DNA of 64,000 bases from NCBI GenBank assembly GCA_010093605.1, contig MU004186.1, positions 1,840,616-1,904,615 of the forward strand, written 5' to 3'. The first letter of the stretch is position 1, and each line of letters starts with the position of its first letter. The notes under the pieces were generated by a model. It saw only the letters and a list, made by a program, of their open reading frames with translations. It made no database searches and was not told where the DNA came from. This DNA is from Lophium mytilinum (taxonomy: Eukaryota; Ascomycota; Dothideomycetes; Mytilinidiales; Mytilinidiaceae). The position numbers were made by a program, and so were the translations under genes. Positions 31,201-42,465 of this stretch are shown here, one piece after another.

Positions 31201-31876
31201 CGGCTTCTTTCTCCGCCGACTCCATTAGGTTTCTTATCTTCTGCTTTGTTTCTGCTCCAATCGCCTCCGGTCGCGTCTCAGCGGCTATGCTCCTCCACAG
31301 TGCTGTTATATCGTACATAATGTTGAGGATGCGTAGAGTAGGTGTAAAGAAGGCAAATTTCGCATACAATTCCCCAGTCCTCCTATCCGTAACCCTCAAT
31401 GAGCAGTGTGACAGAAGTGTTTTCAGGCTCTTGACCTCCTCCATACTCCAGCCATGTTCCTCGCTCAACACGACGTTCCGCCTCAAGAACCATTTCGGGA
31501 GATGTACGGGTGGAAGCTCCTGGGATCGATTATGACGCTGTGAGCGCTTTAATGCGGAACCGTAGTGTCGTACCGACTCCTTGGCCTTTTGCAGCTTCTT
31601 CGCTATGATATCCGGGTCCTCAGACGTTGCTGCGTCTTGCGAAACACCCTCTGGGACGGCCGCCGCGGCCGGTTCCCGGGCTTTCTCGGGCTCGCCATCG
31701 CGCTCAACGGTCGGGTTTTGGGGATCAGTTGGAGGGGTCGATGTCTGCGCAGCGGAAGAGGTATTGTGGAAGTGCCGATTCCGTGGTGGGAGAGGATATC
31801 GACGACCGCTGACGATCCGAGCAGGAGACCTAGATCGAGACGCCGAGCGCAGTGTTCGCCACGCTACGGCATGCAT
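28241..31876 (-). CDS. Large mitochondrial AAA ATPase (Msp1/ATAD1-like AAA module)
   Basis: This single-exon frame encodes 1211 residues. The N-terminus (MHAVAWRTLRSASRSRSPAR) is rich in Arg and Ser without acidic residues, as in a mitochondrial presequence. The long N-terminal part (about 60-850) has no domain I can name. The AAA module sits near the C-terminus: Walker A GPPGTGKT at about residue 910, Walker B VVFIDEAD at about 970, then a sensor-1 region (VATNRPFDLDDAV) and an Arg-finger region (RRLPRR). The linker NQFLKEWDGM is typical of the Msp1/ATAD1/spastin (meiotic) clade, whose members extract or remodel membrane proteins. Compared with Msp1 (about 350-400 residues), the N-terminal extension is very large. 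ATPase activity is well supported; substrate and exact compartment are inferred. Confidence 0.88.
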   Translation of the reverse strand: MHAVAWRTLRSASRSRSPARIVSGRRYPLPPRNRHFHNTSSAAQTSTPPTDPQNPTVERDGEPEKAREPAAAAVPEGVSQDAATSEDPDIIAKKLQKAKESVRHYGSALKRSQRHNRSQELPPVHLPKWFLRRNVVLSEEHGWSMEEVKSLKTLLSHCSLRVTDRRTGELYAKFAFFTPTLRILNIMYDITALWRSIAAETRPEAIGAETKQKIRNLMESAEKEAGVIPKDTDFSTTGGYERGFKNTWDLSEKYIKQVHDNTKKWNKFSHFDVIADLHYLIEAEIKATIAACLFTVQPETGASFPSAKTNLLLHCPAEGSEHFLSAVVQSMATEFGADVVSIDAQDLAELAGGYMGDSPDPMSQSIRSLGYDTYRMKSDLQESMEFLEENEEAQEDDEAPESSPPALGFPTGKPLSSGKGNMVPGAVHFIDIQGLTKSPIFRALASAGTGGGRERGVFAPASGSPRTSSQNEQWEDIKLNTLLEALVDANDDKRSRPSMKRVVKKSVDSPKFQAAAPFFFDSAALQDEKAQKLSVEQPTEATTHGLGTEMNSNNSESAKPPSPFEIDLSSLLAPDVQSRIELKLKEQKLEEKATTQLTSIPERSKIIHIKDIKELGGTQRGSQILTKLQEIVRKRRSEGENTMIIGTTSSTDLMPEYSKAGVRGLQADRENPESYSRTIIVPFFRDTAGQRRMLAGPFVPATKEAKASNWAESSRTMDINLRHIQDMLRCLSPVASRDLADPEHRIKLPFRTSEPNVCQDRVLFFDEVHRIALTAIGIHRSKGDSSQISAAHISLAIQLLDSSDETKFSWVASENKIRAKDGKESKDSTGPTTQQANSKHDLIKSKANKHEKRLLGGVIDPEKINTTFSDVHAPTETIESLRMLTSLSLLRPEAFKYGVLATDKIPGLLLYGPPGTGKTLLAKAVAKESGATVLEVSGSEVYDMYVGEGEKNVRAIFSLARKLSPCVVFIDEADAIFGSRDGGRQRTSHREIINQFLKEWDGMNDLSVFIMVATNRPFDLDDAVLRRLPRRLLVDLPTQLDRKKILDIHLKGEALAKDVNVTELSELTPLYSGSDLKNLVVAAALACVREENEQAAIAMAKSMSESTSDPSTDAAPELESSDQSETPSDRPPQLVPGLKYQFPEKRILHKRHFEKAMQEISASISEDMSSLGAIKKFDEQFGDRRGRKKKSAYGFGTERGADEGAARVRKD

Positions 31877-32783
31877 CCGGGATCAGGCCGCTCGAGTGAG
31901 CTCTGGGTGCTGGAGAGGAGGCGTGGAGCGAGGTCGGTGGAGAACAATGGCGGGCAACGTCTGTTTCCTTGAAACCTTCAAGATCCTCACAAATTATGCC
32001 AAGAAACCGGTGGCACCTTTCCCTTTCGGGCGACTGGGATAAATATCTGACGGCATCAGATTCACATGTTCTCCTTGACGACAGATCAGACACTACAATA
32101 GAGGTACACTAATGACATCTAGCGAAGTCACATGTGTATAACATCGGATGCAAGGCTTATGGCACTTGAAGGCGATCACGTTAAATCTTCCTGGCTTCTC
32201 ATTGGCTATCATCGCCTTGCACAAGAGACAGTTATTGTGGATATAGTGTAACTATGTGTGTGTGATAGAGTCAAATGTACATATGGAAGAAGCTAGATGA
32301 TTTCAATATGTTCGGGCATCCGCAGTTCCCACCTAAAAAGGGTAACATCAAACATAATCAATTCAAATACGGAGTCAAAGATTACCAGGACATCATCTGC
32401 GATGAAGTCCCACAAAATCGATAGGTGTGCTTCAGCGATCACTCCCGTCCGTGTTCATCCGTGTTGTGGTGGTACATGTTGGAGTTCTCTCACTGGGTTG
32501 ATTCCATGGATTGCGGCATTAGAGACACAAGATCAGAGTAATCAGAGCAAGAACTAAAGATGCTTGGTTGAACCGTCCCAACTTCGAACAGGGCAAAGAC
32601 CTGACCCCTATGTGCCAAAGATCTTAACATAGTATAAGAAACGCATCGCATCACTCGTACATGTGTTTCAGCTTGAGCCTTCGTTGAAGTTGAAGGTCGA
32701 AGAATAGGACCTACAAATCGTAAAAGTCATGACAAAAGCAGGTTAGAATCATCTTGAAAAGGGCCCCATATACCGTTACTCAC
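31877..32783. other. Divergent intergenic region
   Basis: It lies between the divergent AAA ATPase and MFS transporter genes and should hold both promoters. No supported frame. Confidence 0.45.
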
Positions 32784-34479
32784 ATGACCCCAGATTTCGT
32801 GGCGAGTAATGCGTATACTGGGACGGAAGAGTCTATCGGCTCGTCCGAAACGAGAGACAACACAAACAACACAGAACATGCGCAGCAGGACTCTGCAGCA
32901 TCAGAAGACATTTCATCTTTTAACAACTCGGATCGCATGCCCGACGCTGATGAGGAGAGTCTTATGGGAAGTGGTCTAAGTGGCCAACAGGAGAACCCGC
33001 CCAATACCAAAGAGAAAACCACAAAAATGCAGCAGTTTCTCGTCATAGCGACGGCTTTCGCTACTGTTTTCCAAACGTCAGGCACGTTGCATGGATTCTG
33101 CCTCTTCAGGTAGCGAGTGACTAACCTTGACCGCAGGCTTGGATGGGGCTTTTGGTATCTTTCAGGCTCACTACACGTCCGGGGAGTCGCAAATCATGCG
33201 CCCTGATGAAGCTCGAAATCGGGCCGCAATTGGAGCCATCGGATCCTTGGCTTCTGATGGGCTTCTTACAGTGTTCGCATTCATGTTCACCCCATATCTC
33301 GAGAACCGTGCTGGTATCCGGCGGATTCTGGTGGTAGGGAATGCGATGTTCTCGCTCGGTTTGGGACTGGCCGCAGCTAGTACGAGGGTGGGCGTCTTTC
33401 CAATACTATACCTGTAAGGTGAATACTGACAGAAGGCTTCATAGTACTGGCAGGTAGTGCTCACGCAGGGTCTGATAGGCGGGATTGGCTCAGGTCTTGT
33501 TCAGATGCCGCTCATAATGCTCGTGCCTGAATACTTTTCCAACCGCCCTGGGAAAGCTATGGGCGCTGTGACTTGCGGTAAGCAGACTGATTAAAAGGCC
33601 TTTGAGAATGAATGCACTAACAAATACACAGCTGGTAGCCTCGGAGGACTTACTTACACGCCGCTTATCCAATTAATGCTCGAAAACATCGGAACACGCA
33701 AGACGCTTGGTGTGCTCTGCGCCACCAACGCCGCAGTCCTGGCGATAGCAACTACCTTCGCACAGGGACCTCGAAAGTTTGCAAAGCGTAGCACATGCCG
33801 TGTCCCTTGGCCAAGATTCAAGGAGCCCATCTTTCTACTGGCTGTCCTGATGACTCTTTTCAACGCGCTCTCGATCTCCACTCCGCTGCAGTATGGACCG
33901 GACTTCAGTCAATCGCTTGGGTTTAGTACTACAACGGCAGCTACGCTTTTGGCTATTCATATCGGAATCGGTTCCTTTTCCAGAATGCTGATAGGCCATT
34001 TCGGAGACAAAATCGGATATATGAACACGCTGATACTCGGTATGGCCGTGACATCGCTCGCAACGTGGACTTTCTGGTTGGAAGCAGCGTTAAATCAAAT
34101 CGCATGGCCATGGTGTGTTTTCATCGCTTGTCATGGCTCGGCTGGCACCGTGTATTCGACCCTGTTCACCAGCCTAAGCGTGCAACTCTTCGGGAACGAA
34201 AACTATATCGCTGTATCTGGAATCCTCGGTTGCGCTCGAGGCATTGGCTACGTGGCCGGCAGCCCATTGGCTGGCCTTATCCTTGGAGAGGCACAAGACC
34301 ACGACAAATCCAGCAAGGACTTCAAGGCAATGATCATCTGGACTGCCTGCCTTCTATCCGGGTGCACTGTTTGCCTCGTGGTGATACAGAGAATCGAAGC
34401 TCGCAAGAGATACCGAAAATGGAAGGTCTCGTACGCAAGAGAGGCTCAACCTTTGGAAAGGGCTGTGGAATCCAAGTAG
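32784..34479 (+). CDS. MFS transporter, monocarboxylate porter type
   Basis: I model four exons: 32784-33081, 33137-33387 (end uncertain), 33454-33577 and 33632-34479, giving about 506 residues. The first ~87 residues are a polar cytosolic tail. Membrane segments start at MQQFLVIATAFATVFQTSG. MCT-family features include GAFGIFQAHY, TQGLIGGIGSGLV, AGSLGGLTYTPLIQ and, after the central loop, FSRMLIGHFGDKIGY and a GYVAGSPLAGLI helix. The first intron appears to be a GC-AG intron (donor GCACGT), because only that splice joins FQTSG to LDGAFGIFQ in frame. Intron 3 (GTAAGC...CACAG) is standard. The exon 2/3 join is uncertain: the strong GTAAGG donor at 33414 puts the next exon out of frame, while GTGGGC at 33388 keeps it. 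Substrate unknown; proton-coupled carboxylate or related uptake at a membrane is typical of the family. Confidence 0.82.
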
Positions 34480-34562
34480 TAAACCGCGTTTCTAGTAATT
34501 TTGGGATCATGGCAGAGCGGGTGGCGGCAAGTCGGGCATACAATGAGTCGAAAGAGCAAGGA

Positions 34563-35476
34563 TCATCTAGAATCCATAGAAGTTCTAACAATATCTGTTG
34601 CTGACTCTCCGAGCACAGAAGTAGAATACATTCTCAAAGGCCGAGCAAGGTCATAGTCCTCGACGGGTGGTCGCGCAGGAGGTAATCGAAGCGGCCCTTG
34701 CGGGATTCGGGATTCGATGCGCTCCAGAACGTCTTTTAGATGGCTCACGTCACTAGAGGTATAGTAAGTGACATGCAATCAAGAAAAGCTGCATCACCTT
34801 ATCGCCATTGTTTAGAGTGGTTCAACAGACTAAAACAAGGAGAAATTCGGACTTCTATCTTGCTAGACATTCTTTGAACAATTGAGCGGCCTTGAAAGGC
34901 TGTATTCAGGGTTCCTTCACCCATCATTGATGAATTATCGTAAAAGTGGTACAAAGTGGTACATAGACAACTAGGAAGAAATGTATTGAAGAGTGCTTAC
35001 TCTACTAGAGCGTTGAGGGCTACTGCCATCTTCCTCATTCGCAAGGTCTCAACGCGTCTGACCGATTCTTCCAAGTCCTTACGCTTAAAGACCCACAAGA
35101 TGCGGTTCCAATTGAAGAGTGAGCTGGTCCGCTCGCCTTGTCGTTTGATCTTGGAGAGTTCTTCATCTAGCTCCAGGTGGGCGTCGTAGTATTCTTCCAG
35201 CATAGCGGTCCATCTTCCTTTAGAATAGCCCCCCTTACCAATCTCAACGCCAATGGGTCCAGGAACATGGCCAGTACGCAGCCGGTGAGAGTTCTCGTCA
35301 ACGGTGTTAGAGACTGATGATGTAATCCGAGAGAGTTCGGCGGGTGCGTCTCGATATGCTGTGAGATAGATGAAGATAGCTTGGACAATTGTCGATACGC
35401 TGATCAAGAGTGCTACGATACCAACAATACTTCCAGTGACTGAAAGTGGACTGTCTCCTCCAGTGAAGTTGGCCAT
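34563..35476 (-). CDS. Small protein with one N-terminal membrane segment
   Basis: I model two exons, 35476-35001 and 34752-34563, giving 221 residues. The 248-nt intron has a GTAAGC donor and a CCTCTAG acceptor; the frame runs from ALNALV to DDVSHLKDVLERIESR. A long hydrophobic segment (SIVGIVALLISVSTIVQAIF) lies at about residues 14-35. After it come a helical charged region with SKIKRQGERTSSLFNWNR and a Pro-rich tail. The layout resembles N-terminal membrane-helix domains of fungal immunity-like proteins, but I cannot name the family. Its neighbours (MFS transporter, WD40 protein) give no clue to its role. Confidence 0.62.
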
Positions 35477-36331
35477 GATGCCAGTGATGCACCCCCGATG
35501 TTACGGGCGTTCAGATAGCGCGTGAAGAAAGCTGTTATAAACAAAGACAAAAGGAAGATAGCCAGTGCCAAATGAAGCTGAAGCAGTACCGTGCAAGATA
35601 AATCACTAGATTTACTATGATCTCGACGGTCTTGAAGTGAGACGGCCTATGGCTGCGGCGGGGAGGAGCTCATGCCGCTGACGGGGCTGTGCCTAATTCT
35701 GTGCACAGTGCAGCCTGGAGACCTGGTAATCCTCGTCCGCGTGGAGTTGTGCCTGGCCGAAGATGCTAGTCCCTGTCCAGATGATAGCGCCAGACCAAAT
35801 AGGCGGCGCGGTCCTTGGTGTTGAGGATGGAGTTTTTGGCGATAAACATACACCGCACCGCTTCTAGACCCGGTCAATTGGATAGAGCGCGACCTGAACC
35901 CTCGTTCTATGTCATTCTCTGGGACGATGACGCTGTTTGTTGTCGTGATGGAGCTGTAGAGTGATCAACATGGCGTTGTGATAGTGACGGCTATTCCTAG
36001 CTGCATCCCCTGTCTGTTTGTTGCTTTTGCGGCACCTCAGTCTGTGCTCTCCTTTTGCGGATCTGAATCTCTACGCGTGCGCCCGGCACGCAGTAATCCT
36101 CCGACTGCAAGACCCGCGAAACACCAAGCTCCATCATGTACCTCCCAGAGTATGAAGCTTCCCGTCGACAATGACCCAATTGCTCGCCGCGTGAGCACCG
36201 CACCTGCACTCTCTCCGCATTCCTTGATCTCCCTGACGACCACCCGATCGATCCACGGCAAGCGCATCTGCGATGAAGCATTGAGAAATGGTGCTCAGCT
36301 ATCATACTCTGCGTCTTCCATGGTATGAGAG
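35477..36331. other. Intergenic, divergent promoters
   Basis: It lies between the divergently transcribed membrane-segment gene and the WD40 gene. Short frames near 35.7 and 36.0-36.3 kb have no recognisable content. Confidence 0.4.
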
Positions 36332-39300
36332 ATGTCGTCGCTCACTCCATCCAACGCCAGCAGGATGATGAGCCCGGCCGCATGGGGCCTCAAACTCACT
36401 CCCTCGAACTCTCCATATACGAAAAACACCGCCATGCGCTCTCCGGTCAAGTCCAAAGCTCCCGAGCTCTCACTCTCACTTCGGCAAGTCATCGGAACCA
36501 CGACGAACTCTGCCAATGGCTTTGACAGCCTGCCGTCCGGCCGATCCTTCGCTTTCACCGCCGGAGCAGCAGCCGTCATAGCGACCGTAGCTGACGACCA
36601 TCATGTCTCTCAACGATTTTACCGCGCACGCCCTACTACGAACCCTCTCAACCCGTCATCTTCAGTCTATGGTGGTCCGGCAACACCTACAAACAACGAG
36701 GGCCGGAGCCGAACTGCCGCGTCTCTTAGAGATGCTGGTATTGGAGCTTCACCCTTGGCTTCCCCAGCCGGCGACTGGGCAGATTCGCCCGCAAATAAGA
36801 CATGGACAGCTAGGGAAAGGATAAAAGCTGCTACCTGTGTGTCTTTCAGCCCGGATGGGAAATACTTAGCCGTTGGAGAGGTGTGACATTGATTACCGGT
36901 ATAGAAAAAACGATATGCTGACATATTGATAGACTGGCTATAAACCCCGAGTCTTGATATTTTCTACTTCCACCGATGCCCCCTCCGACACTCCTTTGAC
37001 CTGCCTCTCTGACCACACTTTCGGCGTCAGATCCATTTCCTTCAGTCCCGATTCTCAATATCTCGCCAGTTTAGGCTCTGCCAATGACGGCTTTCTCTAC
37101 ATTTGGAGTATAAACTCTCGTACTGGTTCCGCGACGTTGCTGGCAAGCAACAAATGTACAAGCAACATAAATAAAATCACTTGGTTAGGGTCCAGCCTCG
37201 TCACGTAAGTTTTTTCACTGTTGTAATTTTGTGAAATAAGCAATATTGGAATCTCTACGATTTACGTTTTGCTCAATGCTGCATTTAAGGTTGCCACTTG
37301 AGACACGTTGGGAAAAGCGTTCAAAAGGCTAATTGTACCCAGGGTTGGCACTCGTCATGTCAAAGTGTGGAGAACTGAAGAGCCTGTCCTCCCCTCAACA
37401 CCCTCCAGGTCCCGTCAAAGTGACGCGAATTTCATGATCACAAGTGCTCCACATAAGACATTGCCTGGAAGGAATTGCCTTCTAGGATCGTTACTGGAGA
37501 CAACATTCACTTCCGTAGTTGCTGTTAGTCCGAGCAAAGCAATTGTTTGCTCAGACAAGGGTGATATATGCCTCATCGACGATACCGAAGGAACTCAGCG
37601 ATTCTCCAAGATTGCCGATGCAGGCTTCGGGGTGACGGCAATGGCAATGGATTCGAATGGCAGACTACACTTAGCTGGCAGCCAGGGAGGGCTAAGAACT
37701 TTGCACATCAATGATCTTCTCGTCACACAAACACCACCTCCTTCACCGCCTCCTAGGGTGCAATCACCTATTATCGCTTTGACTAGTGATAGCGCCCAAG
37801 TCGAGGCGGTTACTCCGATATTAGATTACTTAGTGACCGTGGACTCTCGACACTCCATCCGACTTTCCCGGCTCACCAATCCTGATGACGAATCCGTCCT
37901 TGGAGACGTCGTTCAAAAACTGCCTGCTCATGGAGAGCCTGTTCTTGGGGTGAGAGCACTACCTTTGCCAAACCTATTCGGCTCCTCGTTTTTTACATGG
38001 TCAGCCGGAGGATCTATTCTCTTCTGGAGCCGAGAAGGCGTATGCAAAGAGGACCTCCAAGTGTCTTTAGAGCAAGTGGACAATGGCGACGAAGATCTAA
38101 ACGAGCTTCGGACAGTTTCCGCGTCTTATGGGGCCAAATATATCGTTTCAGGGGACAAGTATGGAGTTCTTAGGTAAGCGCTTGCCTAGCGGTGGTGGTC
38201 AGTACCGTTGGCGAATACAAAAAGCTAACATCATATTCTAGGGTTACGGATTGCTCCACCAGGTCCAGTGTTTTTGATTTCAAAGCGCATGCTGGCGAAA
38301 TTACGGACATTGCAATTTATGAAGACAAGACACCTACTTATGTTGCTTGCGCGGGACGTGACCGCACCGTTCAGGTCTTTACGAAGACTGGCGATTCCTG
38401 GGATCTTCTTCAAACCCTAGACGAGCATGTTGGTGCCGTCACCGGTATTCTTTTTTCAAGAAACGGATCGCGGCTCGTGTCTTGCTCATCCGATCGCACA
38501 GTCGTGGTTCGGAATTTGGTTTCTAGAGAAGAAGACGGTGAAACTCTCTTCGCTTTCGTAATCCTTCGGACAATCACCCTGAAGGCCTCTCCAGTCTCAA
38601 TAGTATTAGACGTTGACCAGGACGACGTGCTCTTGGTCTCCACGATCGACAGGCAAATCCAGAAGTACGATTTACGGAATGGTCACTCTTTAAGCAGTTT
38701 CCGGGCCTCAGATTCAGAGGGAGGAGACGCGGTCGTGATGTGTTCATTGGCACATATTCCAACGCCTCGAGGGTCTCCGCTCATTGCGGGCGTCTCTAGC
38801 ACCGATAAATCTATTCGCTTGTACGAGGAATCAGGAACCTTGGTCGGGCGAGATTGGGGCCATACTGAAGGCGTCACAGACATTGCCCTGGTCAATTCCA
38901 AGAATTTCGAAGAGGACGATGTCGAACAGCGGTCTTTAGTAACAGTGGCGGTCGATGGCACTATATTCATCTGGAATCTGGACCTCAAACCACCTCAAAG
39001 ACAAGACATTTCAAGATCAATGGACCTAGCGGGAGCATCCACACCAACAAACCGAGACCTGATCGTCAACAAACCACCGCTCCGGCGCGTCTTCTCCCAA
39101 AACGAACTCGCCCGCTTCCAACGCTCACCCGACGAAGAATCCACAACACCAACAGGAGGCCGCTCACCCCGACTACGAAAGAGACTCTCCAAGTTCTCAC
39201 TCGCGCAAGCCCCCAAACTCGACCCATCACCCATGCCCAGCATCCCAAAAGAGTACCAAACAACCGGCCCCTCCTTCGCCCAACCCATCAGCCGCAAATA

Positions 39301-39886
39301 CCGCAACCGCTCCCCCTCACCCCCTAGCCCCCGGAACAACAATCAGCACTCGAAATCCCGCCGCCCCTCCCTAGACGCCCGCCTACGCACCAAGGCCAGC
39401 AACGCCCCCGTCAACGAGTTCGGCAGTCTCGGCGCCTCCACCGAACAGGTCTGCCGCACGCTCCGCGCCTACCGCAAGCGCCTCGCCAATAGCTCCGACA
39501 GCCTGTCGTCCGAATCTGTGCGCGAGCTAGAGCGCGAGCTCGCCATCACTGCGCGGGCTGTGGGCGAGCGCGCTGTGAAAGCGAAGACGGTCGACGAGAC
39601 CGTTATGGTCAAGCTGCTGGACCAGTACTCAGAGCGCTTGGTGCAGATGCTGGACGAGAAGATCGCGATTAGCGTCAAGCAGCAGGTGCGGCAGAACAGC
39701 GTCGACGGCGCTGCGAGCCCCAGCCCGACGCCGGATAAGGCGGTGCTGAGGGAGGAGTCGGGGATGGTGGCGGAGCCGCAGGAATTGTCTGCCGAGAGTG
39801 GTGCGGTTGGATTGGGTGTGCATACGCCAATCGTGGAGGAGGCGGCTGAGACGGAGATGAAGACGCGGTCGAAAAGTTCTGCGTGA
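36332..39886 (+). CDS. WD40 repeat protein, MABP1/WDR62-like
   Basis: I model four exons: 36332-36880, 36933-37204, 37343-38173 and 38242-39886, giving 1098 residues. All junctions keep frame with standard GT-AG ends (36881 GTGTGA, 37205 GTAAGT, 38174 GTAAGC). Residues 1-160 are Ser/Pro-rich. Two WD40 blocks follow (about 165-540 and 550-800), with typical strands such as CVSFSPDGKYLAVGE, FGVRSISFSPDSQYLASLG, RHVKVWR and GTIFIWNLDLK. Residues 810-940 are basic and Ser/Pro-rich. Residues 950-1040 are helical (VRELERELAITARAVGER ... LDQYSERLVQML). The double beta-propeller with a long disordered tail matches the MABP1/WDR62 family, which in animals scaffolds JNK signalling and spindle proteins. 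Whether the fungal protein does the same is inference. Confidence 0.85.
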
Positions 39887-40512
39887 GTGATTTGAGTGGG
39901 CGATTGAGCGAGCGAGCTGAGAGCGTAAAATCAAGCGGATTGGAGTTAGGGCGGGGGCAGTGTACGATCGATCGGAAAGGATTCTTTGCTGCGTTTTTTC
40001 TTGGGTATGTGGGCGGGAAGGGCGCTGGTGGAGGGAAGGGGAGGTTGGAGAATCAAGCCGCCGAGGGCTATAGGGTGCCACAGGGGGTTTGCAGAGTCGG
40101 GAAACTCTCTTGAGGCGTTTGGGTTGATTTTGGCGTTTTGGTGCTGGGTTTTGAGGAATGGTTAGATGCCCGTAGCAGACAGAGCAGTCCGTCGACTTTT
40201 TGTATTGGCAGGGTTCCGTCGTACGTTCAGTTCGTGGTTGATGTGCGAGCTTTAAAGGTCTTGATTTGAGTGTAGTGTTTCGTAGCAGCATTCCGCGCTC
40301 TGGTTATGTTGCTTGTGGTGTGATCTTCTGCAACACAATGCCAGGAGAGAAATCACAAGGCCTCTTTAATGGAAGATAGTGAGCAGACCAGAAACCCTGT
40401 CATATTCATTCGTCTCCTTATCTGCCTACTCAAAGCAACAAAACATAACCCACAATGCAGCCTTCCGCCAAGCAGCCAACCTATACACAACAGACCCCCT
40501 TAGCACACAAGC
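39887..40512. other. Intergenic (convergent 3' ends)
   Basis: It contains the 3' flanks of the WD40 gene and vma2. No supported frame. Confidence 0.5.
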
Positions 40513-42465
40513 CTATACATCCACCAAGTTCTCCGTCTGCTCCCCATTCGCCTCCGGCTCGGCATTATCCCTCGTGTCCTTGTTCCCGCGCCTCTTGCCC
40601 TCCGCCTTACGTGCGTAGTACTGATCCAGCACCTTGGCCGGGATACGGTTGAGCAGCTCCTTGGGGTAGATGCGGAGCAGACTCCACGCGAGATCGAGCG
40701 ATTCGAAGATGGTGCGGGACTCGTAGGCGGACTGGGAGATGAAGGTTTTCTCGAACTTCTCGAGGAACTCAAGCGAGAGCTTGTCTTCCGAGGACAAGGC
40801 CTCCTCGCCGACGACGGCTTTCATTGCGGCTGTAGGGGGGTTTGTTAGGTAGGCCGAGAGATGGGGTTTACTGGGTTAGGGGCTTACCGGCGTCACGACC
40901 GATGGCGTATTTGGCGTAAAGTTGGTTGGAGACGTCGCCGTGATCTTTCCGCGTGCGGCCCTCGCCGATAGCGGACTTCATGAGACGGGACAGGGATGGA
41001 AGGACGTTGATGGGTGGGTAGATACCCTTGTTGGAGAGTTGACGATCAACGAAAATTTGGCCCTCGGTGATGTAACCGGTCAAATCAGGAATGGGATGGG
41101 TGATATCTACAGTTGTTAGTTACCTGGGGTATTGGGGCTGGGGAGCTGGAAATCATTCATACCATCGTTAGGCATCGTCAAGATGGGAATCTGAGTGATG
41201 GAGCCATTCCGTCCTTCTACACGTCCAGCACGCTCGTAGATGGTTGACAGATCAGTGTACATGTAACCAGGGTACCCACGGCGACCTGGCACTTCTTCTC
41301 TGGCGGCTGAAACCTCACGAAGAGCGTCACAGTAGGATGACAAGTCAGTGAGGATGACAAGGACGTGCTTCTCGAGTTGATAGGCGTAGTATTCGGCGGT
41401 TGTAAGGGCGAGACGCGGGGTAATGATACGTTCGATGCTACCATCAGTCAGTAATTGAGGCGGGGAAAGGTTTTCGAGAGGTTTACGTGGGATCATTTGC
41501 CAAGTTCAAAAACAAGGTGACACGCTCCATACTGCCGTTCTCTTCGAAGTCCCGAGTAAAGAATCGGCTAGTCTCCAAGTTGACACCCATAGCACCGAAG
41601 ACGATGGAGAAGTTGTCCTCGTGGTCGTCGTGCACTCCCTTGTTAGGTTTCGCGACCAAGCTAGCCTGTCTGCAAATCTGGGCTGCAATCTCGTTATGCG
41701 GTAGACCGGCTGCGGAGAAGATGGGGATTTTCTGGCCACGGGCAATAGAGTTCATGGTGTCGATGGCGGAAATACCGGTTGAAATCATTTCTTCGGGGTA
41801 TACCTGCAGCTACGGTTAGACCCAGCCATAGCCATAGTACAGAGAATGCTTACTCGAGAGTACGGGTTAATAGGACTGCCGTTGATGTCGAGGTAGTCTT
41901 CCGCCAACACCTTTGGGCCCTTGTCAATGGCTCGACCTGAACCGTCGAATATTCGACCCAACATGTCCTCTGAGACACCCAGCTTCAAGCTGTGGCCCGT
42001 GAACTCGACTTTTGTCTACGTACGTCAGCGTTGGCCTGGCTATGGGAGAGGCTTGCTGACCTTCTTCACATCGATGCCTGATGTGCCTTCGAAAACCTGC
42101 ATATCCGATCAGAGGGGTGGTCTGGTAGCGCAGATACTGTGAACTATACCTGCACGACAGCGCGATTTCCTGCGAAGCTAGGTAAGTATATATAAGAAGA
42201 GTGAGCTGGTAGTTGAAAGTACCTCTTGCTTCCAAGACCTGGCCGGACCGCTCCGTGCCATCGGGGAGCGTCAAAGACACAATCTCGTTGTACTTGGGGA
42301 ATTTGACCTGTAGTGTAATCGCATAAGCTTCAGGATCCTTTGCAATGCCTTCTGAAGACTACTGACGCTCTCAAGAATGACCAATGGCCCGTTGACGCCG
42401 CCGATGGTGTTGTACCGCAACCTAGGCGTCACGGACATCATCCGCGGGTCCACGACTTCCGGCAT
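40513..42465 (-). CDS. vma2: V-type proton ATPase subunit B
   Basis: This is the non-catalytic nucleotide-binding subunit of the V1 sector, which alternates with subunit A in the head of the vacuolar proton pump. I resolve nine exons: 42465-42367, 42307-42223, 42169-42150, 42096-42061, 42015-41854, 41803-41487, 41437-41163, 41106-40888 and 40829-40513. They total 509 residues, the usual family length. Every junction is in phase. Landmarks are [77 protein letters not shown] (degenerate P-loop of B subunits), [53 protein letters not shown] and [20 protein letters not shown]. Exons 3 and 4 are only 20 and 36 nt. The tail after [11 protein letters not shown] is Lys/Glu/Asn-rich and variable. Confidence 0.97.
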
